NCBI GenBank assembly: GCA_951640165.1 | Contig: OX621252.1 | Location: 21,163,934-21,227,933 of the forward strand | Direction of reading: 5' to 3' | Origin: Pseudoips prasinana | Taxonomy: Eukaryota; Arthropoda; Insecta; Lepidoptera; Nolidae | Length of the DNA stretch: 64,000 nucleotides | Shown here: piece after piece, positions 54,117 to 64,000 of the stretch | Layout: each line of letters begins with the position of its first letter | Numbering within the stretch: position 1 is the first letter of the stretch | Made by a program: the position numbers and the translations under genes | Notes under the pieces: generated by a model | What the model was told of the DNA's origin: nothing | Seen by the model: only the letters and a program-made list of their open reading frames with translations | The model's database searches: none

Positions 54117-54330
54117 GGTATGTGTTTTATTTAATAAACTCCTCGTTGGCACATTACATAACAAGTTTACACAGTAGCAATTGCAAGCTCAAAGTGCAGT
54201 GTAAGAAGTATTGGTCAGTATAAGAGTGAGTATACACTAGAATTATTTTTTGTAACAGAACATCGAGTACCTTGTATAAGGTCAGTATGAGTTAGAGCGA
54301 CACATTAGAGATGCTCAATGTACTGTTCTA

Positions 54331-54525
54331 CACCAGTGCCTCTAGCACGAGTTTCTGCAGTTTACTTACTCGATCACACGTACAGTTTCGTCCCATACAG
54401 TGAGCACCAGAGTTTTAGTTCTTAATAGTTTCCGCGAGAGGCGCTGGTGCTCAATGTATGGGAGGAAACTGTACGTGTGATCGAGTAAGTAAACTGCAGG
54501 AACTCGTGCTAGAGGCACAGTAGTG
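54331..54525. mobile_element. MITE-4, 195-bp hairpin, TA target duplication
   Basis: Flanked by TA. Left arm 'gtgcctctagcacgagtt' and 'gatcacacgtacagttt' pair with the right arm almost perfectly for ~70 bp; the loop is about 50 nt. The single copy in this window. Confidence 0.75.
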
Positions 54526-55402
54526 TATACTGACGATATAGTTCCCACTGCCTACTGATTGTGTTGGGTTTTAGGCGGATACATACCAATACTAAAGCAT
54601 TATTTAACCTTACACAGTTTCGGAGACTTTTTTTGTAAGTAGTAATAAGGTGCTTTTTTAACTACATTACATACATTACTCAATACTCATACTTTATCAA
54701 TGTAAATCTGTCGAATCTACGGGAAAAGACGAATGCTATGCTTGCTTATTGTTTAAAAATAGAGCATATGATGTGTGCTTATAGCAGGTAAGTAATAAAT
54801 GTTCTTAACCATATAAACCATTATCAGAAATGAAAGGCGTTTCTTTCGTTATATTAAAAAGAACTTATAAGGATTCTATTCCAAAAGTTCCCCTATTGCT
54901 GTCACCGCTGTCACCGCTGCTGTCTCTCCACCCGCGAGTTCGTATGTCACGAGATTCTTGCTTTGAGTTAGAGTTACATAACATTCGGTAGAGAATTCAA
55001 CCAAATATCTTGAACATTATAAAACAGTTATTGATCGGGGTAATAGGTCACACGAAGAATTTTCCTATGCGGTGATCGAACCTGAAATATCAATACGCCG
55101 GGGTGACTACTTTTATTTTTTTATTTTTTTATTGTACAGCCACATCATAAACATTAAAAATTTACACAGAAAATAGTATAACAACGGTCACTGATGCATA
55201 TGACAATAATGGCGTACATAATAATCTGCACATTTAACAGTTAGGTATATATTATAAATAGTTTTGTAAAATTTATGTGTATGCTGTGGTCTCCTGTCAT
55301 TGAGGAAGCACAAGGCGGTTAATTCATTGTTATCAATTATAGCAAGGAAGGTTTATTCTTTGTTGGAGATCACAATGAAATAAAATATAAATTTTATATT
55401 TA
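54526..55402. other. Spacer, faint LINE tail
   Basis: A T-rich run at 55110-55130 followed by 'attgtacagccacatcataa' may be a reverse LINE 3' end. Nothing else recognised. Confidence 0.35.
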
Positions 55403-55585
55403 TCACCCTAATATAATAAAGGTGAAAGTTTATGAGTGTGAGTGTGTATGTTTGTTACTTCTTCACGTCTAAACGGGTGGAGCGATTTTAATAACATTTG
55501 GTATGGAGTTAGCTGACACCCTGGATTAACACATAGGCTATAATTTATAAAATTTAACGCGGGTAAACCCGCGGGGTACAGCTAG
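55403..55585 (+). mobile_element. Hel-C copy
   Basis: TC at 55403-55404, CTAG 55582-55585, 3' hairpin CGCGGGtaaaCCCGCG. Aligns with 52666-52823 through 'atggagttagctgacac' and 'ggattaacacataggctata'. Confidence 0.75.
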
Positions 55586-55984
55586 TTATATTATATTTTC
55601 TGCTTAGTTCTACCTAGATCAGATAGCAATATGTGAGATGTCCCAATGCATTTATTTAAAGAATTTAGAAGATATTTTTGTATAAGCCATGCTAGCCGTT
55701 GCATTCAATTTGCTATTTTATTTTAAAATTTATTAACCGTAACAGGATATTGGATGCATACCAAATGATGTGACAAATTGCCAACGAAAACTCGATTAAG
55801 TTAGGAAATATTTTATTGGATCGTAAACATCCGGTTCTTTGATATATGTAGTTGCCGCAAAACACTGAGGTTTGGCGCTCCGAACTAAAATCATCGTAAA
55901 CTGTTAATGGCGGTAATTCTCTATTTTAATAGATAAAACAATTTTAAACGTAATATCAGACATAATTAAAATGAGTTGTATAAA

Positions 55985-56070
55985 TTTAAGTGCGGGTTGG
56001 TGGGTTTCGAACTCATGATACGCGGAGTATCCGGCCACATTTGAGTTAACCGCTCCGCCGCCACCGCACC
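55985..56070 (-). repeat. tRNA-like SINE head
   Basis: Minus strand: 'gcggagcggttaactcaaat' and B-box 'gagttcgaaaccc'. No body recognised behind it. Confidence 0.45.
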
Positions 56071-56296
56071 GTGGTGTGCGGACACGAATTTATATGATCG
56101 ATTCGATGCTACCTCGTGTTTTGGTTTCGCCATATATGTTTGTTCAATTAATCAATAATTATTTATTGCTGGAATTAGGGAGGTATATTAGATTTTTTTC
56201 ACCTATATCACCTATATTATTTATTTAGCTATGAAAGAACATTTACTCACTTCTTTTAAACTTTATAAAAATTTCCGCATAGCATTTGTATGATTA

Positions 56297-56370
56297 GCGG
56301 GTTGGCTTAGTGTTACCCTGACTGCTAAATCAGAGATCAATAAGGTCGTGAGTTCGACCTTACCAAGACA
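56297..56370 (+). repeat. tRNA-like sequence, probably a SINE head or tRNA pseudogene
   Basis: 'gggttggcttagtgttaccc' (A-box-like) and 'gtgagttcgaccttacc' (B-box) are spaced as in tRNAs, but the acceptor ends do not pair. Confidence 0.45.
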
Positions 56371-56678
56371 AATCTTTCCATGATGACCCCGATTATTTTG
56401 TCTATAAAATAAATGATGATGTAGTATATATGTTTGATTATTAGTTTAATAAAAATCCAATCTCTAACTATTCCATTACGATGCTCGATCGCTATTTTCA
56501 TAGAGTAAACGACTTCGGAATAAAGAATAGAGGCCATAAAATAAATAGCCAATAAGAATTGTCTAGACAACACACAAAACATAAAGTTTTATTCGAACAC
56601 GTTCAGAACGGGTCAGGCAGGAATCAGTGGCAGCCCCCTGATACACAACCGTTGATTGGTAACAAATTTTGATTGGTA

Positions 56679-56802
56679 CACACGGCAACATATCAAGTTT
56701 TACATTTCCAATATAAGCAGATATCCCGTTGTATAGGATTTCCATACAATGAGAGGTCAGCTTATATTGGAAATGTATAGCTTGATATGTAGCCGTGTGT
56801 AC
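56679..56802. mobile_element. MITE-2 copy with TA target duplication
   Basis: CACACGGCAACATATCAAG to CTTGATATGTAGCCGTGTG between TA and TA. Same length and fold as 21604-21728. Confidence 0.8.
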
Positions 56803-57870
56803 GACCGATTTATGTAATGGCAACCACTGCAACTTCTGTGGCCGAAGATCGCTGCCATAGTTAATTGTTTTATTATACTATAGCGCACTGAGTGCTCGTG
56901 AGTTTCTTATCAACATTGTTGTATTGAATAGTCGCGGGTTGCCGGGCTCATTTGTATCGCTTAGGTTTTTGTTGCTCCTCAAAAACGCATTCAATCAACT
57001 AAATCGCAGGATTTAGTTTTTAGGACAGGATGGGGTGATGATATTCTGATATTAGCCGCCGTCACCACACAGCTTTTCACAGCACAGTTTCATATAAATA
57101 GTCTTAATAACACTAATAATGTAGTAGGTAAATAAAAATCCTAGCCCCTGACACGGATCAAGAATTATTCTATGACTTAACCGAGACTGAGCGAATAAGA
57201 CTTTATGATATGTGAAAAGGGAGCGTCGATGTATTTCTCGCCGTCAGTTATTTATCGTTCGACAAATTACTGTCGTATAGTGGCAATCGTCTTTCTAACT
57301 CATTGTCACCCTAAACAGACGTTAATTGGTTACAGTTGATGAGTTTGTTCACATGTTCGTTTATGAGCAGGCTATCAATGTATAGTTCAGCACGAATGTC
57401 TTTCTTTTTAATCCCGTCAGAACTAGAGAGGTGTTGTTATGTGCTATATTTGTTGTGTATCTATACGTATATAGAAAATCGATGTTATAGTGTGTGTGCG
57501 TGCTAGTACCGAGATTCGAGCAGACAAGCATTGTGCGCGGCAAAGTATACATGTACAAACAATCTTCAATTCATAGTTGAAGAAAAATACCGCATATTTA
57601 TTTCTTATTTGAAAGTTAATTTAAGCAGACAAGTTGTTAGTTAAGTTTCATTTGTATACAACTCTTTTTCAAGTTGAAGACAAAGATTTCGGACATTTGA
57701 ACTAAGTCTATGTACTAAAGCTAGATGAACTTACCTAACAATACTAAACCTATATTTTCACCGAAGCATATAATGTTTTGCGTAAAATATATCTGAATGG
57801 AAGATATAATTTAGGCGGTGGTTATGAAGCCGAATTTGGGTAGGAGATATTTTAACTTTTTATACGAATA
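56803..57870. other. Spacer with one old repeat piece
   Basis: 57020-57080 ('gatggggtgatgatattctg') matches 1455-1500. The remainder shows nothing recognisable. Confidence 0.4.
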
Positions 57871-58094
57871 TTCACCTGATATACCACACCACTGCTGGAC
57901 ATAGGTCCCTCCCAAAGGTGTTTATAACGTTGCCATTTAGGGGGGTAAACAAATTGTTTACAACCTTTTAAAAGAAAGAAATAATGGATTTATTCGACAC
58001 ACGTAAAAATAAAATCATGGTAAAGAGCCAAGCGCAGATCTTTGGGGGAGGCGTTTAGAGAGCCAAAAAGAATTGAATTGAAAAGCAACAAAAG

Positions 58095-58156
58095 GTTTTA
58101 GCTGAAAATTAGAGGCTTTAGGCTATTGCTTACAGACTCTAATTTTCAGCTAAAAC
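58095..58156. repeat. Perfect 20-bp hairpin, 22-nt loop
   Basis: 58095-58114 pairs exactly with 58137-58156. Isolated, no coding context. Confidence 0.8.
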
Positions 58157-58240
58157 AAAATGGCAGCAACAGTAAGCAAACTATATTTAAAATTATTAGT
58201 CGTAAAAGCTAAAAGTCGATGGTCAAATGTTGGATTGAAT

Positions 58241-58367
58241 GTCATCATCATCATCATATGAGCCGAAAGACCTCCACTGCTGGACAAAGGCTTCCCCCAA
58301 GGATCTCTACAATAGCGGGTACTGCGCTGCCCGCATCCAGCGGCTTCCCGCGACCCGCACAAGATGG
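58241..58367 (-). repeat. RTE-1 3' end
   Basis: (TCATCA)n, 'gacctccactgctggacaaa' and 'ctgcccgcatccagcggctt'. Confidence 0.7.
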
Positions 58368-58869
58368 ATTAAATATATTTTTTATGAAATGAGCAATAGA
58401 AATGTATGTTGAGTATTAAAATTGCGCCCCAATTTTAATGCGCGCGCTTTCTCTTACAAAAACATTTTCTTGCATTATTTATTACATTTAGTTATGACAG
58501 CTTGTTATTGAAACTCAATTAGGTAATAATTCAACGTAAAATTCAATTACAAGTTCCAATATGATCCCTGCCGCTTGTAATAACACTGTAATTTAATTTA
58601 TACCACTAATTGGAAGAAATGTATAGAAACCACAAGTTGATAAATTACTGTCAATCAAATTAAGCACCTTACTAGATTATAAATGGATTTGACATGGCGT
58701 TTGTTTTACATCCTTCTTCCATTAGGTGGTTCAATTTTAAATGTGACGTATCACTAATAGAATCAGTTAAAAGGTTCATTTAAACATACTGTACAGGATA
58801 TTTAGCAATCCGCATTCACCATCCAAATTGGTTGTTCAGAGTCGTTATATATATTTGGTTTCCGGAAAA

Positions 58870-59035
58870 ATAACAGTGTCACCCCCTACGAATCCGTAGG
58901 TGTCGTAAAAGGCGTCAAAGGGTTGCCAACTCGCATACTAAGCGCGGTGAGTACAGCAAGCCCCTCCAAAAGGCAACATTAGAAATCGTTTCGGGGAGAC
59001 CTATGTCTAGTGCTCGGTATCAGGCTGAAAATAGT
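58870..59035 (+). repeat. LINE 3'-end repeat (family of 17600-17825)
   Basis: 'aggtgtcgtaaaaggcgtca', 'caactcgcatactaagcgcg' and 'gagacctatgtctagtgctc' mirror the order at 17600-17800. Confidence 0.5.
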
Positions 59036-59482
59036 GAAATTTAAAAAAAGTTCCATTTACTAAATTGAGTTGGCAGCGAGTTCTAGTTGCATTGCGGGTA
59101 AACTGTCATGTATAAAATGTACCGTGAGCTAGGCCCTTTAGTAAAGTAATAAACCTGACAAAAGCGGAGCCGAATAATTATATATTTTCATTTATTTAAT
59201 ATGGCCTAATAAATATATATTATCATTAAGTATATCATTTGAGTACATCACGGAGAAATACAACAAAAAATAATTTAGCAAACCCGAGATTAGAAATTAA
59301 GAAGAAATAAATTGCGTGTGTATGTTCTAGTTTTACGCGTACATACACTACATTAAACTTATAAAAAAATTAAGATAAATATTTATACACATATACATAC
59401 AACTAGGATGAAGAATAGATATAGCATGCTTTGATGCGTATTTTTAAGTTTGGTTTATCATAGTGGTCTGTAGTGTCCCGTA

Positions 59483-59640
59483 CAAGACTAGTAAGAGAGA
59501 CCGTAGAGACTAAAACCGGGACCGACACTTTAACGTGTCCTCCTAAACATGACGAGGCTCAGAAATTAAACTATTTTGGTAGTCACTCATCTAAACTTCA
59601 GATCACTTATATACTGACGAGACTAACTGGCTATAAGCGT
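59483..59640 (-). repeat. 5S-SINE, decayed partial copy
   Basis: 'aaccgggaccgacactttaa', 'cgaggctcagaaattaaact' and 'gtcactcatctaaacttcag' keep the order of the core and 5S-like head with many changes. Confidence 0.55.
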
Positions 59641-60194
59641 CTCACCATTCATGATTTTGAACAACAAATTTAGAAGGTGTATATTGAACACAGTTTTTAT
59701 AATGAACCATGTGTGAACTCGGCCTAGACGTTGATTGTCGATTCCTATGTAACCAGCTGTGGCGGCGCAATCAGGGTATTGTGTACCGATCCGATCATAC
59801 GGCAGTTTATTGAATTTCATCATGTGTGAAATTATTCGACGGCATGAAGTTTAATTACTGCGGTTATACATAGTTGATTCAGCGTGATTTTGATACATGA
59901 TATTGTTATGTGTGTTGTGGAGACAATGGAGACAATTTGGCTTATAACGGATCAAAACGTTACTTAATAATGAAATGTTGCAAGGCTTTTGTGAGCAAGG
60001 GGCAAACGGCATGGATCTAGCTCAAGAGAAGTGGAGCCATAGTATTTCAGGTCGAAGAGCTCGAGCGGCAGTAATGTTGCAAAATGGTGTTGATGTTCTA
60101 ACTCAAAGTTAAAGGCGTAGTCCACCAAACAACAAAACTATGTAGTCTATTCCGCCAAACAACAAAATAACAATCTAACATCAATCAAAAAGTT
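59641..60194. other. Spacer downstream of the candidate peptide gene
   Basis: No motif. Contains a short repeat of 'ccaaacaacaaaa' near 60125 and 60155. Confidence 0.4.
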
Positions 60195-60211
60195 TACATA
60201 AATTACTTGGT

Positions 60212-60217
60212 TTTATT
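60212..60217 (-). terminator. Polyadenylation signal for the small secreted-peptide ORF
   Basis: AATAAA on the minus strand, 70 nt after the stop, followed ~30-60 nt later by a GT/T-rich stretch ('attgttattttgttgtttgg') of the kind that helps cleavage. Confidence 0.45.
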
Positions 60218-60286
60218 TGACGACTTGGTAGTACATAAGTAGTAAACAATGATCCATTCAAAGTCTAACCAGTGGCAGAAAAAGCT

Positions 60287-60499
60287 CTACACATATTGGA
60301 AAGATCGTCCACTTTGAATCAAATTGCAATAATCGTTTAAGGTTTCAAGTCTCTTCTCGCTGATATGATGTAGGAGAATGGTGTAGAATTCCTTCCAAAT
60401 TTTAATTTGGAACAACTTCAATAAATTAACAGCACCATCAACATGCCCACAAAATAATGTATACACCATCAACACGAGTGGAGCAGAGAGGTACTTCAT
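60287..60499 (-). CDS. Candidate single-exon gene for a small secreted peptide (70 aa)
   Basis: A 70-codon ORF from a true ATG (60499). Residues 1-22 have a short basic start (MKY), a hydrophobic core (LVLMVYTLF) and a small-residue region (GHVDGA), a textbook signal peptide with cleavage likely near residues 21-23. The remaining ~48 residues are rich in hydrophobic and charged residues (LLKLFQIKIWKEFY, HHISEKRLETLNDYC) and could form amphipathic helices; one Cys. Codon use is mixed, unlike the A/T runs around it. A TATA box lies ~50 bp upstream and AATAAA ~70 bp downstream, giving a complete short transcription unit. I do not recognise the family; an immune, salivary, venom-like or reproductive secreted peptide are all only possibilities. 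It could also be the first exon of a longer gene or a chance frame. Confidence 0.5.
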   Translation of the reverse strand: MKYLSAPLVLMVYTLFCGHVDGAVNLLKLFQIKIWKEFYTILLHHISEKRLETLNDYCNLIQSGRSFQYV

Positions 60500-60547
60500 A
60501 ATAGCGCAAAATCACGCTCAAATAACACATGCTAAAATGCGTCGGGA

Positions 60548-60560
60548 CTATATAAATAGT
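60548..60560 (-). promoter_or_regulatory. TATA box for the small secreted-peptide ORF
   Basis: Minus strand ACTATTTATATAG. With the usual ~30-nt spacing, transcription would start near 60525, leaving a ~25-nt leader. No strong initiator motif is seen there. Confidence 0.45.
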
Positions 60561-60676
60561 TAGGTACCCTGAGCATATAAGGCACAAGTACGTGAATCAC
60601 CCAATACCCGCCCTCTCATCTTTGTGGAGATACTTTATCATTAGCGCGTTCTTTAGCAAACCTTGCTAATTTGTTG

Positions 60677-61470
60677 TAGTGTAGTAGTATAGAATAGTAT
60701 ACTCTTTATTGTACACCATAAGAATACATATCTCATAGGATATTACATAAACAAGTTGTACAAAGGGCGGTCTTATCGCATAAAGCGATCTCTTCCAGAC
60801 AAACTTAGGATAGATAGGAGCTGAACAATAACTAATAGCAGTAGGTGTGCAACAAGAGATATACCAAAATTGTGGTATATCCATAAAAAAAACATTTTTA
60901 ATAAATTCACTGTTAAAAAAATGAACATAAACATAATTAAATAACTAAATAAGAAAAATACTTTACTTAACGTAGGTACCATACATTATACAGACAAATA
61001 GTGTTCTCTGACTATCTTTTTAAATGCTGATATTGTCTGGGCACGTTTAATTTCGATAGGCAAGGCATTCCATAGTCAAGTTGCCTGTACACTAAACGAA
61101 TTTCCCATATAAATAGATTTGTGCTCTAGGATATGTAGTTTTAAATTTTCTGATGATCTTAAGGATCGCAAATGTGTGTCACAAAGGAACTAGAAGCGTA
61201 TTTTAAGATATGTAGGAGAAGCAGGGTTAAAGAGAATGTTATAAAGCAAAGAAAGAATATGAGCATTCCAGCGAAGGCGAATTGGCAACCACTTGAGCTT
61301 AGTACGAAAGGAGGATACATGATCATATTTGCGAAGACCAAATATTAATCTTATACAAAAGTATTGAAGTCGCTCAAGCTTATCGAGTTGCTCTTCAGTA
61401 AGATTAAGATAGCTGACATCAGCGTAGTCAAGGATCGGTAGGATAGGTAAGGTAGATGGTTTTTGTTGTT
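60677..61470 (-). pseudogene. Jockey-like LINE, C-terminal RT region and 3' UTR
   Basis: Minus strand reads YADVSYLNLTEEQLDKLERL, then FGLRKYDHVSSFRTKLKWLP, then RLRWNAHILSLLYNILFNP, and later LWNALPIEIKRAQTISAFKK, the usual C-terminal region of jockey-type ORF2. At least two in-frame stops (near 61182 and 61078) show that it is dead. The 3' end is the phrase 'actctttattgtacaccata' near 60700. A SINE-2 copy abuts its truncated 5' end. Confidence 0.8.
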
Positions 61471-61486
61471 TGTAATTAATAAATAT

Positions 61487-61690
61487 CCTGGGACATTATT
61501 CACATACGGCCTGATCTGATCCCAAACTAAGCAGAGCTTGTACTGTGGAAACCAGATAACTGATCTATAACATATGCTACTTTTCTCTTGTAAATACATA
61601 CTTTAGATAAAGACAATTACAAACTCAGGACAAATAGACATGTTCACGCACACAAATATCTGTTCTTGGTGGAATTCAAACCCACGGCTT
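61487..61690 (-). repeat. SINE-2 copy
   Basis: From 'cctgggacattattcacata' through 'gatcccaaactaagcagagc' to 'aaatatctgttcttggtgga'. The tRNA-like head is cut short. Confidence 0.8.
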
Positions 61691-63064
61691 TATTCAGTTA
61701 ATACTGAATTATCAGTAATTGTTATTTAAACTAATATGAGAGAAAATAATAATTTGTTATATATTTGTTTGTAAGTAACTGGTAAACTCAAAAACTATTA
61801 TAATTATATTCAGGGCTATATTTTTTAATATAAAAAAATGTCAATACATTATTATTAACAAGTAAGGTATCAAAATCGGCCTCTAATGGTCATCTAATGG
61901 TCATGGTTTGACTGAAAAGTACTATTTCATCTTTTTATTCATACGAAGCCAGGGTGGATCACTTTATATAAATTAAAATAGGGGTAAAAATATTTATTAT
62001 ACATTTCTTGCCATAAGATAATTAAAATATTATTAAGAGAGAATCATAACAATATTTTGATTTTGTTCTCTATGAAATTTGTACCTAGCTGGCAATTTAC
62101 GTAGCGAATTCGTAGAAGTCTACATTTGCTACGCAAATTACATCTCGCGTAGCTCGTAGTGTCGTAATTAAGAAAGCTCAGTGTACGCTCAAATTAACAA
62201 AAATGTATCAATATTAACTTAATCTCTAATGATCTAAAGAGAGCAATCGAGACGGGTTTACTAAGTGAAACAGTAAAGTACAATCAATTTAAAAACTGGT
62301 ATATTTTTACCCGTCTCTGTGATGTTTCCGAGCTGTATCTGTTCATCAATTTGTGGCCAGCGGTCGGGCAGAACATGTGAATAAAAAAGTTTAATACTTT
62401 TGTATCCTGTGAAAGGCTATTTCGGAAGGTTAATTTATAATTAAAGACTTGTTTTTTAGCCGGGCCACGGATGGTTGCGCTAAATTGAAGTTAATCGTAG
62501 AACAATAGAATTGCTCCATCATTTCCCTCGGTTTGAGTTTGAAGGCTTCTGACATAGACAGAAATAAGAGAGACTTAAGTTTGTAGGCACAATCAATTAC
62601 ATAAATTGTTGAGTCATGGACCTTGATTTTAAACTACAGACATAAATGTCTGAGTGTTTCTTTCGGATACACCAAATTTCAATGGCGGTTTGGTTTCGAA
62701 AGACTTGAAACTATGTATAATTAAAATAGAATTTAGCACATATAGCGTGAAAACAGTTTAAGTAACGATTTGCACTATGTCCCTAGATTTATATTTTTAT
62801 TTAAGATCATATATAAAATCATTGATCGCACTTATGTTTAGGCGAACAGATGTAAAGCTCTTTGATGACCGTTCCTTTTTTATGTCTGAACGAGAATTTG
62901 AAGCGTCTACTTATCTAACTGTGTAGGTATACAAATGTATGTACAATTTATATGTCTTACCATAGACAAAACATAGCGCACTGTATTTACCTTTAAGATC
63001 TGTATTTGTTTTGTACCTACGTTTTACAGATAATAAATTATTGATTGATTGTGCTTTGCTAATT
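61691..63064. other. Spacer of ~1.4 kb, little recognised
   Basis: A 12-bp inverted pair, 'gagacgggttta'/'tttacccgtctc', brackets 62250-62320 and could be a small hairpin element. Nothing else stands out. Confidence 0.4.
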
Positions 63065-63360
63065 TTAACGGTAGTCTGCTTAAAAACGAATAGTGAGGTC
63101 ATGAGTTCGAATCCAAAATGTGTATTTTTTGTATTCTTTTGGTACAAAAACATCCTGTAGTGCCCCGGAGTGTCCGAAAACACGTTAAGCCTAATCTCTT
63201 CTCGGTTTTTTCGGAAATTCGTCCTTGTGGACTAGATTATTGCGTGGAAATAGAGAGTACACTTGTGTTTGCGTATAGCAATTGCAGAATAATTTGTAGT
63301 AGGCTAGTTTTCTTTGAGATTGGCTGCCATTGCTGAAATTCGGCGTGAAGCACTATTACT
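63065..63360 (+). repeat. SINE-1, old copy
   Basis: B-box 'gagttcgaatcca', core 'cggagtgtccgaaaacacgt' and tail 'ggaaatagagagtacacttg', 'gagattggctgccattgctg'. Substitutions throughout. Confidence 0.65.
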
Positions 63361-63404
63361 ATTATAATTAGTGCACTCAGTGCGGACGACCGTTTATTAA
63401 GAAA

Positions 63405-63672
63405 ATTTGCTATAGCAGGCATTATCGGGTGCACCAACGCCATACCGTCTGGGAGAGAAGACAGCGATCTGCTTGTGGCAGTACCTGCGCCACCGCGCCG
63501 GTCTGGCAGGAGTTGGTAATAGGGGAAGGCAATCCAGAGCCCTCCCAGGGTACGTGTCCTCCTGACCATCTGGGACATGACGCAAAAAGGAAACATCGGA
63601 GCAGCATACCCGCGTTCCAGGGGCTAGGAATTTCGCAGGTGGCATGCGCAGGCATTCCTTAATAAAAAAAAA
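63405..63672 (+). repeat. GC-rich retroposed fragment with A-run tail
   Basis: GC-rich sequence ending 'ccttaataaaaaaaaagaag', suggesting the 3' end of a retroelement. It gives long open frames on both strands (77-119 codons) without any recognised domain; these are probably by-products of the base composition. Confidence 0.4.
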
Positions 63673-64000
63673 GAAGTTGAACTGGTCGCTATAACCAAAA
63701 TGAACCATCATCATATATGTATATAAAACGATATATAGTACTTATTAACAATAAAAATGGGGTTAGAAGAGCTTAAGTTAACTAAAAGGTTAATATGTGC
63801 CTTACAGCAAAACTATTTATGACTTACCCAAGCCGTTAGCAGTTTTTCCAATAGTTATGTGGTAGAAGGTAAAATAAAAAAGCTTTTTTATCGAGTTCGT
63901 TTCAAGGCCTGTTACCTTTTTCTCGCTTGTCAGAAGAAACATCCCGTCTGTTCGCGTTTTCTTACATTTTTGTGCCATTCATGCATGTAACAACGAACCA
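63673..64000. other. Right-edge spacer
   Basis: AT-rich, nothing recognised. Confidence 0.4.

Noticed and set aside
51605..56370. tRNA-like stretches with good B-boxes at 51605-51690, 55985-56070 and 56297-56370
   Set aside because: Acceptor stems do not pair and SINE bodies or similar heads occur nearby, so they are SINE heads or pseudogenes rather than tRNA genes.
56337..56582. 81-codon minus frame with a hydrophobic start
   Set aside because: Its 3' part overlaps a tRNA-like repeat head (56297-56370), and it is Ile/Tyr-rich as expected from A/T sequence; no TATA or polyadenylation context was found.
63237..63714. Several 77-119-codon frames on both strands near the right end
   Set aside because: They coincide with a GC-rich retroposed fragment and an old SINE-1; stop codons are rare there because of base composition, and no domain is visible.

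Overview
This 64-kb window looks like non-coding, repeat-saturated DNA from a moth or butterfly (Lepidoptera). The base composition is AT-rich, no ordinary multi-exon host gene can be read across it, and the repeats are the kinds I know from lepidopteran genomes: Helitron-like non-autonomous elements (5' TC, 3' hairpin, then CTAG), tRNA-headed SINEs with (ATT)n tails, RTE-type LINE ends with (TGA)n tails, and other non-LTR fragments. Family labels used here (SINE-1 to SINE-4, 5S-SINE, Hel-A/B/C, RTE-1, MITE-1 to MITE-4, REP-1) are local names only.

Layout. 0-25 kb: a LINE fragment at the left edge, two adjacent perfect hairpins (3.3 kb), many SINE, Helitron and RTE insertions, a GC-rich repeat (5.5-5.8 kb) and two MITE families. 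25.4-28.7 kb: the best coding element, a 5'-truncated non-LTR retrotransposon with the end of ORF1, an apurinic-type endonuclease and a reverse transcriptase, broken by one frameshift. 28.7-32.7 kb: Helitron, SINE and 5S-SINE copies and a perfect 32-bp hairpin. 32.72-39.02 kb: a nearly identical inverted repeat (two 2,880-bp arms around a 534-bp spacer). 41.6-44.6 kb: an LTR element with two almost identical 320-bp LTRs around a decayed gypsy-like interior that contains a 25-bp minisatellite. 46.5-47.45 kb: six 155-bp satellite units. 47.8-64 kb: sparse repeats, a candidate host promoter and 5' exon (53.1-53.4 kb, minus) and a candidate small secreted-peptide gene (60.2-60.55 kb, minus).

How the parts relate. 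SINE-1 carries a tRNA-like head and a tail matching the last ~240 nt of the 25-kb LINE, including the end of that LINE's ORF2, so the LINE is its likely mobilising partner. A second SINE has a head clearly derived from 5S rRNA and shares a short core with SINE-1 and the LINE. SINE-2, -3 and -4 have different tRNA-like heads but a common body; SINE-2 and -3 also share a 3' end. Nested insertions (MITE in SINE, RTE in SINE, SINE in LTR element) give a local order of events. The only likely host genes are the 70-codon secreted-peptide ORF near 60.4 kb, the 5' exon near 53.3 kb, and two weak exon candidates. All calls come from reading the sequence; no database search was run.
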